Source: Brachypterus glaber (taxonomy: Eukaryota > Arthropoda > Insecta > Coleoptera > Kateretidae). From it: a DNA stretch of 64,000 nt. The notes under the pieces are model-generated. The model had not been told where the DNA came from, did no database searches, and was given only the letters and a program-made list of their open reading frames with translations. The position numbers and the translations under genes were made by a program. How positions within the stretch are numbered: the stretch's first letter is position 1; every line of letters begins with the position of its first letter. Location: positions 37,173,747 to 37,237,746 of the forward strand of contig OY294047.1 in the NCBI GenBank assembly GCA_958510825.1. The letters run 5' to 3'. Positions 10,054 to 20,869 of the stretch are shown here, in pieces.

Positions 10054-11840
10054 GTTTTCTTTCTACGGAGAAGTGTAATCTGAAATTTGTTAGATGCAAA
10101 AGTGCGTTGAGAATGAATATGAAATATGGAAGAAAGATGTTATTGAAAAAATTATGGAATTTATGGGGGATATGTGAATAAAAAATAGTAATTTACGGTA
10201 CTGATAGGATAAAGCAGCATTACGAAAAATATATTGCCCAGTAAAACAGCTTTCCCATTTTTCACCTGCGCGCGTGAAATGGATTTTTTATTATCAGACT
10301 CACAGCTATTTTTACTAAAACTACCCCTTGCCCCTCAGGGGGTGGATTTAGAAAAGAATTATTTTAAGATTCAGTTTTAGCACCCCCAGGGGGTGGAGTT
10401 ATATTTTTTTTATTATTAGATTCACTTTCAGTAACCTCAAAACTACCAATATACGAATTTTCACGAAAACTACCCCCTGCCCCTCAGGGGGTGGGGTTAG
10501 AATTTTTTCATTATCAGATTCACTTTCAGCAACCACAAAGCCCCAATATACCAAGTTGGAGGAAAATATTGAAAGTATTTAAAAATATTTACTCCCTCAC
10601 GCCTTCGGGGGTGCAGTTAGAGAAATTTTATTATCAGATTCAACCAACGAACTAATCTCTTCTCTCTAGAATAGGCATTTCAATTGTAAAAACTGAAAAA
10701 AAAACGTAGCCAACATATACATTTTTCTGTTTTACTCGCACAGCTTTGTTCTAACAGAGACAACAATAACAGTTACTGGTAATTGTTATTGTTCAGGCCT
10801 GAATATACCTACTATTTGTTTACAAACAAACCTAGATGTTGGCGATACTTTTTATTAACGGTATGCGTATTCTAGAGAGAAGAGTTGTTAGTTCGTTGGA
10901 TTCAACTTTAGCAACCTTAAAAGCAATTTTTCATTTTGTGTAAAAAAATGTAGTTTTCTTTCTACGGAGAAGTGTAATCTGAAATTTGTTAGATGCAAAA
11001 GGGCGTTGAGAATGAATATGAAATATGGAAGAAAGATGTTATTGAAAAAATATGTGAATAAAAAATAGTAATTTACCGTACTGATAGGATAAAGCAGCAT
11101 TAAGTTACGAAAAATATACTGCCCAGTAAAAGAGCTTTCCCATTTTTCACCTGCGCGCGTGAAATGGATTTTTTATTATCAGACTCACAGCTATTTTTAC
11201 TAAAACTACCCCTTGCCCCTCAGGGGGTGGATTTAGAAAAGAATTATTTTAAGATTCAGTTTTAGCACCCCCAGGAGTTATAATTTTTTTATTATTAGAT
11301 TCACTTTCAGCAACCTCAAAACTACCAATATACGAATTTTCACGAAAACTACCCCCTGCCCCTCAGGGGGTGGGGTTAGAATTTTTTCATTATCAGATTC
11401 ACTTTCAGCAACCACAAAGCCCCAATATACCAAGTTTGACGAAAATATTGAAAGTATTTAAAAATATTTACTCCCTCACGCCTTCGGGGGTGCAGTTAGA
11501 GAAATTTTATTATCAGATTCAACCAACGAACTAATCTCTTCTCTCTAGAATAGGCATTTCAATTGTAAAAACTGAAAAAAAAACGTAGCCAACATATACA
11601 TTTGTCTGTTTTACTCACACAGCTTTGTTCTAACAGAGACAACAATAACAGTTACTGGTAATTGTTATTGTTCAGGCCTGAATATACCTACTATTTGTTT
11701 ACAAACAAACCTAGATGTTGGCGATACTTTATATTAACGGTATGCGTATTCTAGAGAGAAGAGTTGTTAGTTCGTTGGATTCAACTTTAGCAACCTTAAA
11801 AGCAATTTTTCATTTTGTGTAAAAAAATGTATTTTTCCTC
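10054..11840 (+). repeat. Tandem duplication, two ~900-bp copies
   Basis: The block beginning GTTTTCTTTCTACGGAGAAG at 10054 starts again at 10953 and runs in parallel to about 11820. Differences are few: a ~20-bp deletion after GATGTTATTGAAAAAA, a short loss near 11275, and point changes. Each copy contains three family B units and one palindromic insert (TTCTCTCTAGAATAGGCAT against ATGCGTATTCTAGAGAGAA) with the perfect hairpin CAATAACAGTTACTGGTAAT. The high identity means the duplication is recent. Confidence 0.9.
10290..10640 (+). repeat. Family B ~95-bp units (first duplicate)
   Basis: Units read TTATCAGATTCACTTTCAGC, AACCTCAAAACTACCAATAT, a TTTTCACGAAAACTACC segment, then a C-run/G-run palindrome (CCCCTGCCCCTCAGGGGGTG). 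Three to four units occur here and again at 11180-11530. The same unit appears at 13300-13790, 19855-20165 (inverted), 30400-30775 (inverted) and 50500-50580. Confidence 0.8.
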
Positions 11841-12135
11841 ATATGCCCCCCTTGCCTTACCCCAATGTTTACAAAAACAATCCCTAGCGAGAACTTTTGG
11901 TAAGATACCTGTATTCCAAATTTTAAGTCTCTAGCTTAAAGTGTTCTTAAGTTATCGTGTTGACAAAATTTCACGAACAGACCGATCGGTCGATCGATTT
12001 AGTCCAAACGACAATTTTTTTTTGCTCGAAATTGATTTATATCGACATAAAACGTTATAAAACGCAAAAATAATCAAAAAAAAAAATGAGTTTTTTTGCA
12101 TGAATACAAGGCTTTCTCGAAATTTTGAAAATTTT
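11830..12135 (+). repeat. Family B cap region
   Basis: After the last unit comes a non-repeated cap: CCCCAATGTTTACAAAAACA, TTTTAAGTCTCTAGCTTAAA, GTTCTTAAGTTATCGTG, GACCGATCGGTCGATCG, GCTCGAAATTGATTTA and ATACAAGGCTTTCTCG. The same cap occurs inverted at 30190-30400 and again at 50640-50820. It marks one edge of the family B element. Confidence 0.75.
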
Positions 12136-12154
12136 CACGCGCAACGTAGGGCAA

Positions 12155-12355
12155 GTAGAATATATCATGACAATTCAGTCAAACTAAACCCTGACCATGA
12201 CTCCACCCTGCCCCATCCTATGAACATTCTCTTATCATTATTAAAATTTAATGCCTGCACCATTAAATCTTCATAAAAATAATGTTTTAAGATGGGGCAG
12301 GGTGGAGTTATGATAGTATATACTCTAGGCTGAGCGGCCATGATATATTGTATCA
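12155..12355. mobile_element. Short foldback element
   Basis: TAGAATATATCATGAC near 12156 is inverted near 12338. An inner pair, GACTCCACCCTGCCCCAT (~12200) and ATGGGGCAGGGTGGAGTTAT (~12292), forms a strong stem. No coding sequence and no clear TSD. Confidence 0.55.
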
Positions 12356-12360
12356 GTTCT

Positions 12361-13290
12361 ACAATGTTTGATCCAACATCATGGTTTAAAGTTTCTGTGT
12401 TTTAATGGTTTGGTAGTTTCGGCACCAAAATTGAGGCCCATGTTTATATTATGGAAAATTTTCCTTGGCTATTCAAGAAAACGATATATCTTAATATAAC
12501 TTTTCTAGTTTTTCTGGTAAATTTTATGAAAATCAGCACATGCACACAGATTCTGAGAAAGCATGTTAATTTTTACATAGATTTTTTTCTTTATCTATAG
12601 AAGAATGTTAAAGATAAAATGGTCAGATAGAATAACAAAAGGGAGCGTATTAAAGAAAATTGGGGAAAGGCGTATTTTGTGAAAAGGGATAAAAAATGCT
12701 TGAATATTTTTGGTAATTTTGGTAATAAAAGAATTAACTTGGGATACAATGGAATGGAGCGCTGCCTCAAACCAATGGTGAGACTGATAAATTAACGGTT
12801 GGTAAGTATATTTAACCAACTTTAGTTTTCAGAATTAGAGTCGTAGGTGGTCTATTTCAGTAGCAACACCACTCATTAGATCCAATTCTTCTCTTCACAA
12901 TCATTCTTTTGTCAGTAAGTTAGTAGGAATATACAGTAGGAATATACTATACAGAAATATAAAGAGCTCGGGGGAATAAGGAATATAATCCACATTTTAA
13001 AATAAAAGTAAAAATCGAGATATACTCATTAGAGTGGAGTGATGTTTTTTTGCACAATCAAATAGCACTATGTACCAAAAGTTGCCTAAATTATAGCATA
13101 TACCGGTGTATACAGGTTAAACCTGTATTTTTTTACAATATTTTTTGGAAGTCGTCTTGATTTCCCGCGGGAGCTTTGAAATTAATGAGAGTTTAGGAAA
13201 TTTTAAAAAATTGTCGAGTGGGCCAGTAATGCTTTTTATGGTTTAATTATGCAGCAAAGCTCTTATAATTGTTGTAAAAACACTGTAAAA
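12361..13290. other. Intergenic, nothing recognised
   Basis: AT-rich sequence. The short minus-strand ORF at 12595-12819 has no recognisable domain and ordinary AT-driven composition. Confidence 0.45.
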
Positions 13291-13299
13291 CACTGCCCG

Positions 13300-13790
13300 G
13301 TAAAAAAGCTTTCCCATTTTTCCACCCCGCACCTAAAATGGATTTTTTATTATCAACTTCACTTTTAGCAACCTCAAAAACCCAAATATAATAATTTTTA
13401 CAAGAATTACCCTCAGAGGATGGATTTTGATATTTTTTATTCTGAGATTCAATTCTAGCAACCTCGAAAACCCCTTTATACCAATTTTCACGAAAATCAA
13501 CCCCCACCATATGGGGGTGGATTACACCATTTTTATTATCAGATTCACTTTCAGCAACCTCAAAACCCCCAATATACCAATTTAAAAAAAAAATCACCCC
13601 CACCCATAAGGGGGGGGATTTAGAAAAACAATATTTCAAGATTCAGTTTCAGTTCAAAAACCCCTACAAACTAATTTCACAAAATGGAAAATATTTCAAA
13701 ATATTTTCCCCTCACCCCCGCGGGGGTGAAGTTAGATTTGTTATTATCAGATTCGATTTCAGCAGCCTCGAAAACTACAATTTTAATAGT
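13300..13790 (+). repeat. Family B unit array
   Basis: Five or so units of 90-105 bp carry TTATCAGATTCACTTTCAGC, CCAATATACCAATTT and C-run/G-run palindromes (CACCCCCGCGGGGGTG type). The minus strand stays open across several units and reads a repeated peptide of the form YxGVFEVAxSExDNK. This is the array seen from one frame, not evidence of a protein. Confidence 0.8.
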
Positions 13791-13843
13791 GAATTTAATA
13801 TAACGTTATATTGTTTTAGAATAATCGTAAAAATGGTATTATA

Positions 13844-14691
13844 CAGTGCGTGCATTAAGTCTGGAATCACCCGAATAACTTTTTAGTTACAAGTAAAATA
13901 CAAAAATCCTCAGACAGGTCGATTTATATTTTTAATTCTGCAAATTTTGGTCTAAAAAAAGTTATCAAAATTGGCACCCCCTTGCACCCTCACCCCCCAA
14001 CTTTTTTTTTCAAATAGCAACGTACCCCTTGTGATACATCATTGGAAAGGTAATTTAATAAGCTTTCCAACAGTGTATGATAAAGCCTAATTTGTTAAAG
14101 GGTCTATGAAAAAACGCATGTTTTATTTAAACATTGTGTGAAATATTACGCATAATATGGTAATTGTTGCCCTATTTCCTACTTGGCACCTTCCTGAGAA
14201 TCTAAATAAGGTTGTTTTAAACTTATTGTAATATTTTATACCTTGTTGAAAAATGCAATTTTTTTTCTTTTTATTGACCAATTTTATGTTTACTATTTAA
14301 TCGATTTTAATCCCGTTTTTTTACTGTCCACTGTCAAAGAGCTGAAGGACATCAATTTGAACATTTATAGTGAACTAAAGTTATACTTTACATGTCTTTA
14401 TAATAAACTAAATTGTGCATTTTATCATTAGCCCTTTACCAAATTAGGCTTTATTATACACCGTTGGAAAGCTTATTAAATTACCTTTCCAACGAAGTGT
14501 CAGAAGGGGTAGGTTGCTATTTGAAAAAAAAAAGTTGGGGGGTGAGGGTGCAAGGGGGTGAAAATTTTAATAACTTTTATTACACCATAATTGGCAAAAT
14601 TAAAAATAAAAATCGACCTATCCGAGGGTTTTTGTGTTTTACTTGTAACTAAAAAGTTAATCGGGTGATTCCAGACTTAATGCACGCACTG
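13844..14691. mobile_element. Long inverted-repeat element, TA-flanked
   Basis: Ends are CAGTGCGTGCATTAAGTCTG and its inverse CAGACTTAATGCACGCACTG, with TA outside both (13842-13843, 14692-14693). The arms match for roughly 250 bp (ACCCGAATAACTTTTTAGTT, ACCCCCTTGCACCCTCACCC) around an unrelated centre. Size 848 bp; the two short ORFs at its centre are not convincing. This is a mariner-style non-autonomous element with extended arms. Confidence 0.85.
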
Positions 14692-15226
14692 TATACCTCA
14701 AACTTGTAACAACAACGTTTGGTTGTATTATTTTTAGATTTTTCTATCAGTAAACAAGCTTTTACAAATGATACGTGTGGCTTATGTCCCTTATTCCATC
14801 GAGCTCTTCACATAATAGAGTTAGTTATCAGTATTCGGGTTTATCATATTCATAAGTCATCGAATAAACACTATTTAAATCCATCTAGCCATCGTGGCGT
14901 GAAAATCCCAAACGCCCAAATAAAAACATTCGACTGCTACAATAGAAATAAATATAAAATATAATGTTTTCGGCGAGTCTCTATCTTAACTTTCCAGATG
15001 GTGAAATATTTTCATATATACGTGTACAATCCATTAATCACAGCTTTTTGTGCCTTCCTACCTGCATTTTGCTGGGTTTGGAACACAAACAGATAAACGT
15101 AATACTTTAGGTGATAGAAATATAGGTATAGTGAATTTAGTATTACGCTTGTAAGTGTTGATAAAAATCATTAAAAAATAAAAAACCGATTTCTACAGTC
15201 TTCATTCCACTATTCTGTTTTTTTTT
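14692..15226. other. Intergenic; weak open frame at 14719-14964
   Basis: An 81-codon plus-strand frame (14719-14964) is somewhat richer in GC than its surroundings and has a CxLC pair. I recognise no domain and it begins with GTG-type context rather than a clear start. It could be a relic, but I do not call it. Confidence 0.35.
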
Positions 15227-16027
15227 AACCGACTTCCAAAAATAAGGAGGTTATCAATTCGACGTGTGACTCTTTTTTATGTGTGTTCCCGCATAACTTT
15301 GGAACGAATGAACGAAATTTAATGAAACTTTTTGAAACTTAAAGAGCGCATTCATGAGGTGGTCCCGTTTCAATTTGAATAATGCCGGATAAGCCGGATA
15401 ATTAAGACAAATCTAATCATTTTAACGCAATTTTACTTAAAAACGGCTTAACTTGGTTCCAATACTAACCAAATTTTTAGGGAAATATCGGATAACTCTA
15501 ATAAGCCTGATAACTTGATTAAGGGACACTCAAATATTACGGCAGACTAAAAATCTTTTAAATGTCGCTAAACTTGATTCTCTGGACCTGTAATATTAAA
15601 ATACCAAGGGGAAATGATAAAATTTGTGATTTTACCATAAGGCGTTATTTGATTATTACTTAACGCTTAAAGTTTAACAAAGATTTTCTTAAGTATTTCG
15701 TTTAAAATAAGGTTGGTTGGATTCTTGGGCGCTGAAATTTAAATATAACTTCTATTTTTAAGATAATGACGTCACAACGCACTAACAGTTCGTTGTGACG
15801 TCAGCAGCTTGCGGAGATGAAAGGACAACTATAATTTAGCTTAGATGATGTTACAAATCAAAAACTTCTGTGTCTCTAAAAAGTAAAAAATAAAAAATAC
15901 TTAAGTCGGTGCCAATTTCACAGCAAACAATAATAAAATAAAATATTTGTTAGTAATTATTTTAGGGAAATCGGAATTCACTCAAGTATTTTTTATTTTT
16001 TGCTTTTTAGTGGCATAGAAGTCGGTT
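15227..16027. mobile_element. AACCGACTTC-end element
   Basis: The ends are AACCGACTTC (15227) and GAAGTCGGTT (16018-16027). Internal blocks, including GCATAACTTTGGAACGAATG, GAGGTGGTCCCGTTTCAAT and GCCGGATAAGCCGGATAAT, match the reverse complement of 60462-62064. A CTCTAAAAAGTAAAAAATAA block is inverted within the right part. No ORF. Sequence ends of this type are widespread in insect genomes (from memory), but the class is not clear. Confidence 0.75.
15765..15807. repeat. Palindrome with two TGACGTCA boxes
   Basis: TGACGTCACAACG, a 10-nt loop and CGTTGTGACGTCA form a perfect 13-bp stem in the centre of the 15227-16027 element. The 60462-62064 copy keeps the same arrangement near 60731-60770 with a few changes. 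TGACGTCA is the CRE/ATF half-palindrome, but a regulatory role is only a possibility. Confidence 0.6.
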
Positions 16028-16735
16028 CATTTTTTTTGCGAAAAGTTTTTATTTTTTACTTTTTTCAGAATTTGAAAGTAACTGTCAACTGGCCGGATTA
16101 ACACAAATCTTTTGATGTAAAACAGGTAAGGGTTGTGTTTCGGTATATTTAAAAGCCAGAAGCCAAGACAGCTTTAGGTCTGCTTTAAGACCATTTTCAA
16201 GGAGGCCCTGAACCCCCTTTGATCCACTTCTTATCACTAATGAGAAATAATTTTAGTTATACATATATAATTTTGATAATTAAAATTTACATGCTATCAT
16301 TAAGTTTAATACGAACTGTCAAATAAGAATAAATAACAATTTTTATCTTAAATATTGTTACAGAATACAGGTTACTGAATATTTAAAATATACATAATAT
16401 AAAATATAAAATGTCTTTATTATAAATTCAACAATAATTACAACTTTGCTTATTAACAAATATTTGTAATATGAAAACAAAATGCCATATTTCTTTGTTT
16501 GATCATAATCTAAAAATTGTATTTATATTTGATTAAATAAACATAGAAGTAAATTCTAGGACGATTTGGTCGGCTAAATTATTACTGCATTACACTAAAT
16601 TTAAAATAGATAATGGAAACTCAAGTAAACATATTATATGGTAATGTTTTGGACCTCATTATGAGGTCTATTTTAATGGATATACATAATTCATAAAATC
16701 TGCTGAAGTATTTAGTTGATAATATTATATTACAT
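16028..16735. other. Intergenic, nothing recognised
   Basis: AT-rich sequence with no recognisable gene, tandem array or transposon end. Confidence 0.45.
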
Positions 16736-17475
16736 AACTAGTGTGGAAAGTGACATATTTCAAGCGAGTGGGAAATACACTTTTCAACGAGTTATGTACA
16801 CTATTTTTCCTACGATCCCGAAAAAATATGAAGTTTCTTATTTTAAAATTTTCTAATTTTTATTAATTTTTAGGAAAAGCAAAGCACAAAATAATTATAA
16901 ATAGCATACAAATTTATATTTGTAGGTATGTCAAACAGGAAATATGAATTTCATTTAGCTTTAGTTTTCTTGGTTTTATATTTAATACAATACATAGCTT
17001 AGCATAGTTTGCTTATTAAATAAGATTTCTGTGGTTATGCTGGTTATTAAGATAGTAGAATTGTACTCTTTTACATTTCATAACAAAAATACTGTGTATT
17101 TTGATGTTTTTTATGTAATTTAAGGTAAGTAAATAAAAAATTAAGTAATTTTTATAAGATCTAGACTGTCTAGATAAGACAGTAATGGTCAAAATAGTAA
17201 CGTTATACATATTGTTTCTATTTTTGAATGAAAAACAGAAATATTTGGATTAAAACACTTAAAAGACATAAAATGCTGTGGTGAAAGGTGGAAAATGGTT
17301 TATAAAACAAGGTGAATCAAATTCGTACGAGGTAAATATATAAATAAAATTAGGTAAACCTCCATACATAAATATCACACGAGTGTGATATAAAAATATC
17401 AGACAAGTGCGATATGAGGCGTTTTTTAAAGAACAAAAGAGTGTGCTAAATGTCATTTTCATAGAGGATCGTAGG
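16736..17475. repeat. CGAG-core hairpin repeat, ACTAGT-edged
   Basis: Starts at ACTAGTGTGGAAAGTG and folds with ATACACTTTTC around AAGCGAGTGGG. CCTACGATCC at 16811 is inverted as GGATCGTAGG at 17466, bracketing a ~650-bp body. Same design as 24461, 55698, 56518 and 59308. No convincing ORF. Confidence 0.45.
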
Positions 17476-17787
17476 AAAACAAAATATTCATGTATCAGAT
17501 ATATGATATAAATTAAAAATAAATATTAATTAATATATTTTAGTTTAGTTTACATGATACGTTTTGCAATACTAAAATAATATCTTGTGTTGTTTAAAAA
17601 CAATGGATCTCAACAACTGTAAGAGCCATATCCACAATTCTGTTTTCACTTTAAATCTCCTTAGTTACTCAAGTTATGATTAACCTGTACATAACTATCC
17701 AAAATAGACAAAAATATTTTATAGGTTATAACCTGTTAAAACCTACATATTATAAGGATAATTCCAATAGATATATTATATATTTTG
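17476..17787. other. Intergenic, nothing recognised
   Basis: AT-rich spacer before the SINE. Confidence 0.5.
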
Positions 17788-18066
17788 GGAGGAATAGTGT
17801 AGTGGTCTACCGCGTCTGTACATGACAAGTCTACTAGCCAACTAGCGTGAGTTCGATTCTCACCGGCGCCGATTTGCCTTTTTCAGCTAATTAATAATTT
17901 AAATTTGGCGAAAGCGTAAGTGAAGCGGACACTCCCTATAAAAACTGGTTCGAAAGTCAATATAAGCCGGTGGTTCCCTCTACTACTAGCCCACACAAGT
18001 CCTGGACTTAGGGATGCTTAATTAAGTGGAATAGTACGAGGTTAAACAAACATATATATATATATT
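17788..18066 (+). mobile_element. tRNA-derived SINE, full-length copy
   Basis: The tRNA-like head has an A box (ATAGTGTAGTGGTCTACCGC) and a B box (GTGAGTTCGATTCTCAC). The body (CGGCGCCGATTTGCC, AATTTAAATTTGGCGAAAGC) and tail (GGTTCCCTCTACTACTAGCC, GTCCTGGACTTAGGG) follow, ending in an AT dinucleotide run. It shares body and tail with 4262-4520, but its head is a different tRNA sequence. A family 2 element lies about 10 bp downstream. Confidence 0.88.
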
Positions 18067-18075
18067 ATTAATATA

Positions 18076-18792
18076 CAGAGCGGTCCAAAAGTCATCCCCC
18101 TCCCCTCTTAACTTTTGAACCAGTTAAGATATCGACTTCAAATTTGGAACTTTTAAATAAGACAACAAACTATCTTTTAGCATATATTTAATACTTTCAG
18201 CTCTTAAAATGTGGGCAGGGGGGCATGGGGGCACAGTTTTTTAAATGGAAAGGGGGGTCGTGTTATACATCATTTTAAAGCTTATAAAATTCTCCATTCA
18301 ACTTCATATTTTTAAATTAAAAAAAAAATTGGGTTTAAATTGGGGTTGAAAATGGGTATTAATGTCAAAATTCCTTAAAAAAAAAACAAATATTTTTTTA
18401 AAAATGCCTAATTTCATCATAAAAAAATGTTAATTATACTTTTAAATTAATTTTAGTTGACATAAATAAAAATTTATAAAAAAAAACTTAAAAAATCGAA
18501 TGTTTTAGCACAAAAAATTGAAAAATTAAAACCTTAAAAAACACTTTTAAAAAGTTTAAAAATGTTAGTTTAAATAGAGAATTTTATAAGCTTTAAAATG
18601 ATGTATCACATGACCCCCTTTCCATTTAAAAAAATGTCCCCCATGCCCCCCTGCCCACATTTTAAGAGCTGAAAATATCAAATATATGCTAAAAGATAGT
18701 TTAAGTTGTCTTATTAAAGAGTTCTAAATTTGAAGTCGATATCTCAACTCGTTCAAAAGTTAAAAGGGGGGGGTGACTTTTGGACCGCACTG
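18076..18792. mobile_element. Family 2 element, complete copy
   Basis: TIRs are CAGAGCGGTCCAAAAGTCAT and the inverse of CAGTGCGGTCCAAAAGTCAC, with TA on both sides (18074-18075, 18793-18794). The arms carry GATATCGACTTCAAATTTGG, AGACAAC and a CATGCCCCCCTGCCC block in inverted order. At 717 bp with no transposase it is a non-autonomous Tc1/mariner-type element. Related copies are at 5840, 21173, 28979 and 62428. Confidence 0.9.
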
Positions 18793-19854
18793 TATTTGTT
18801 TTTGAGCAATAATTGTTAAATATATATGTGCCTACCTATGTTTATATTCAGATTAAATGCGTCCACAATTTCGTACTTCATTTGTGCAGAAAACCATGTT
18901 ATTTTCTATAGGGCAATACTACGCTATAAAAATTACAAATTTGCTTTTAAAAATACTTATTACCGACTTTACCTAAATGTATTGTTTTAAAATAATTTTA
19001 TGGTATTTGTTTTTATGCATTCTAGTTTTAACAATAATAGTTCTCAAAACCATAATTAATAGTTTGCATAACAATAAGCATGTACTTATTTAAAACAACA
19101 AGAGCGTAACAAGTTTATATAACATTTAAAGATTTTTAAACGTAAGTTTTATTATTTTTATTTCCTTTATAAAATAGTTCATTTAGCTTATTATGATCAG
19201 AGAAATGTTGTCTGCTATCGTTACCTAAGAGTTAGTCTCGTTACAAATATACCGCCCATTTAAAAGTAAACAAAACACATGAAACAAAGATCAAGGCTGA
19301 CGTGTACTTTTTTTACTAAAACACAGAGCGTCGAACGGACCGTGTCCCCAATACAATCAAGTCAGCCTTGATCTGAAAGTTCTATCTTCGTTTTCTCTGT
19401 TTTGTATAATCTGAAATGCACTGTGTAGGTTAAACAAGAATCTTGTTGCAAGAGTTTTAGCCTACAAGAAGACTCTCGTTACAATAGTCCAAACCAAAAT
19501 GCGCTAAATTGTTTTTTTACATAAAAACATACATACATAATATCGTGGGCTTACAAGTAAAAGGCACTGTCAACTTTTTCCAAAAATGGGATTTAAATGG
19601 CACTTTAATTAATTTTTGATGATCTATGAACAGGAAAACCGAACTAACTTCTAATTGATTTTGATTAAAATTTTGTCTGGCAATAGGCACTAAGTCACTT
19701 AGTACGTTTATTATTTCGAATGTTTTTGTAAACGAATTAATAACACAGCGACTTAGTACTAATTAGTGCTTGTTTGTTTGCCGAGACGTGCATTCTTGTA
19801 GTTTTTTTTTCGTTTTCTTTTTGTATTCGGCTAAACTATTTTTTATTTTTTTTT
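18793..19854. other. Intergenic with one small inverted repeat
   Basis: AGATCAAGGCTGAC near 19289 pairs with GTCAGCCTTGATCT near 19362. The region around it, which includes GC-richer sequence at 19300-19370, could be a decayed MITE. TTACAAGTAAAAGGCACT near 19550 has a near copy at 20198 (TACAAGTAAAACGCACT). Nothing else is recognised. Confidence 0.4.
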
Positions 19855-20165
19855 TTTCGTTTTATAAAAAACTTTTTGGCTTTAATGAACCTAGGCCTAT
19901 AGGGAAAGTATTCTTGTCAGAAGCAGTATTTTTTAGGTATTTTTGAGTTTCATGAAGTTTTATGTCTATATAAATTACGAACACTTAAGAAAGCTTTAAG
20001 CTAGAGACTTCACTGGGGGTAAAGAGTAAATATTTTTAGATGTTTTAAATATTTGCTTCAAAATTGGTATGCTTATAGGGGTCTTTGGGGTCGAAAAAAC
20101 TGAATCTGATAATACGAATTTTTTTAACTCCATTCCGGGGGTGGGGGTGATTAGAGAATAAAAAA
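19855..20165 (-). repeat. Family B repeat, one unit plus cap, inverted
   Basis: ACTTAAGAAAGCTTTAAGCT and AGAGACTT (cap) are followed by one inverted unit: TTCAAAATTGGTATGCTTAT, GGGGTCTTTGGGGTCG, CTGAATCTGATAATACG and a C/G-rich palindrome ATTCCGGGGGTGGGGG. The whole is a single-unit version of family B. Confidence 0.7.
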
Positions 20166-20869
20166 AGAAGTGTTTAATTAAAATTTCGCATAACAACTCT
20201 ACAAGTAAAACGCACTAAGGCGATGTCTTTTTCCAAATTTAGTTGAATTAAACTAATTCAGTTTTTTTTTATTTAACTGCAAATGGGACATTATTATGTC
20301 CAAAAATGTCATTGCGATTTGCGGTAGTGCATAAGTGATTCTAGATTAAAAGCCATCTTACACCGGAACATATCTCAGCAATGAAATTTTCAAAATTAAG
20401 ATTTTGTTTTTAAATAGCTTCGATATATTGCATAGTACCTACGTAGAATACTTTAGAAAGGAAAATATAATATTATCTGGTACTACCAGACTGGTAGTAT
20501 ATTCTGCATAAAGCAATATCACACTATTAAAAGCTGGTTAGACGTGAAAGAGCAATATCCCACCATATATGTTCCAGAGGTCTCTCGATGCATTTCGTGG
20601 TAACACGACGTCGTTATAACCTATCGGCAGTATATTCGCATTAAAGACGCGTTAGAATCCGCGGAAAAGAACATGGGCCCCATTTCATGACAGCTGCGGT
20701 TTGTTTTCAGACCATTCCGTGAAAGATATGGACCCCAGTTACGCCGCTATGAGAATATATGGAGGACAATAAAACCTCCACCTGAAGAGACATTATGCAA
20801 AATCAATTCCTTTACTTTCAAGGGTGGATATCAAAAATTCATTGAATAAGGACAAAACTGTTACAGATA
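20166..20869. other. Intergenic, nothing recognised
   Basis: No gene or mobile element is recognised. GC rises slightly at 20560-20760, but the frames are closed. Confidence 0.4.

Noticed and set aside
13247..13639. 130-codon minus-strand ORF with repeated peptide
   Set aside because: It is the translation of family B satellite-like units and begins and ends with them.
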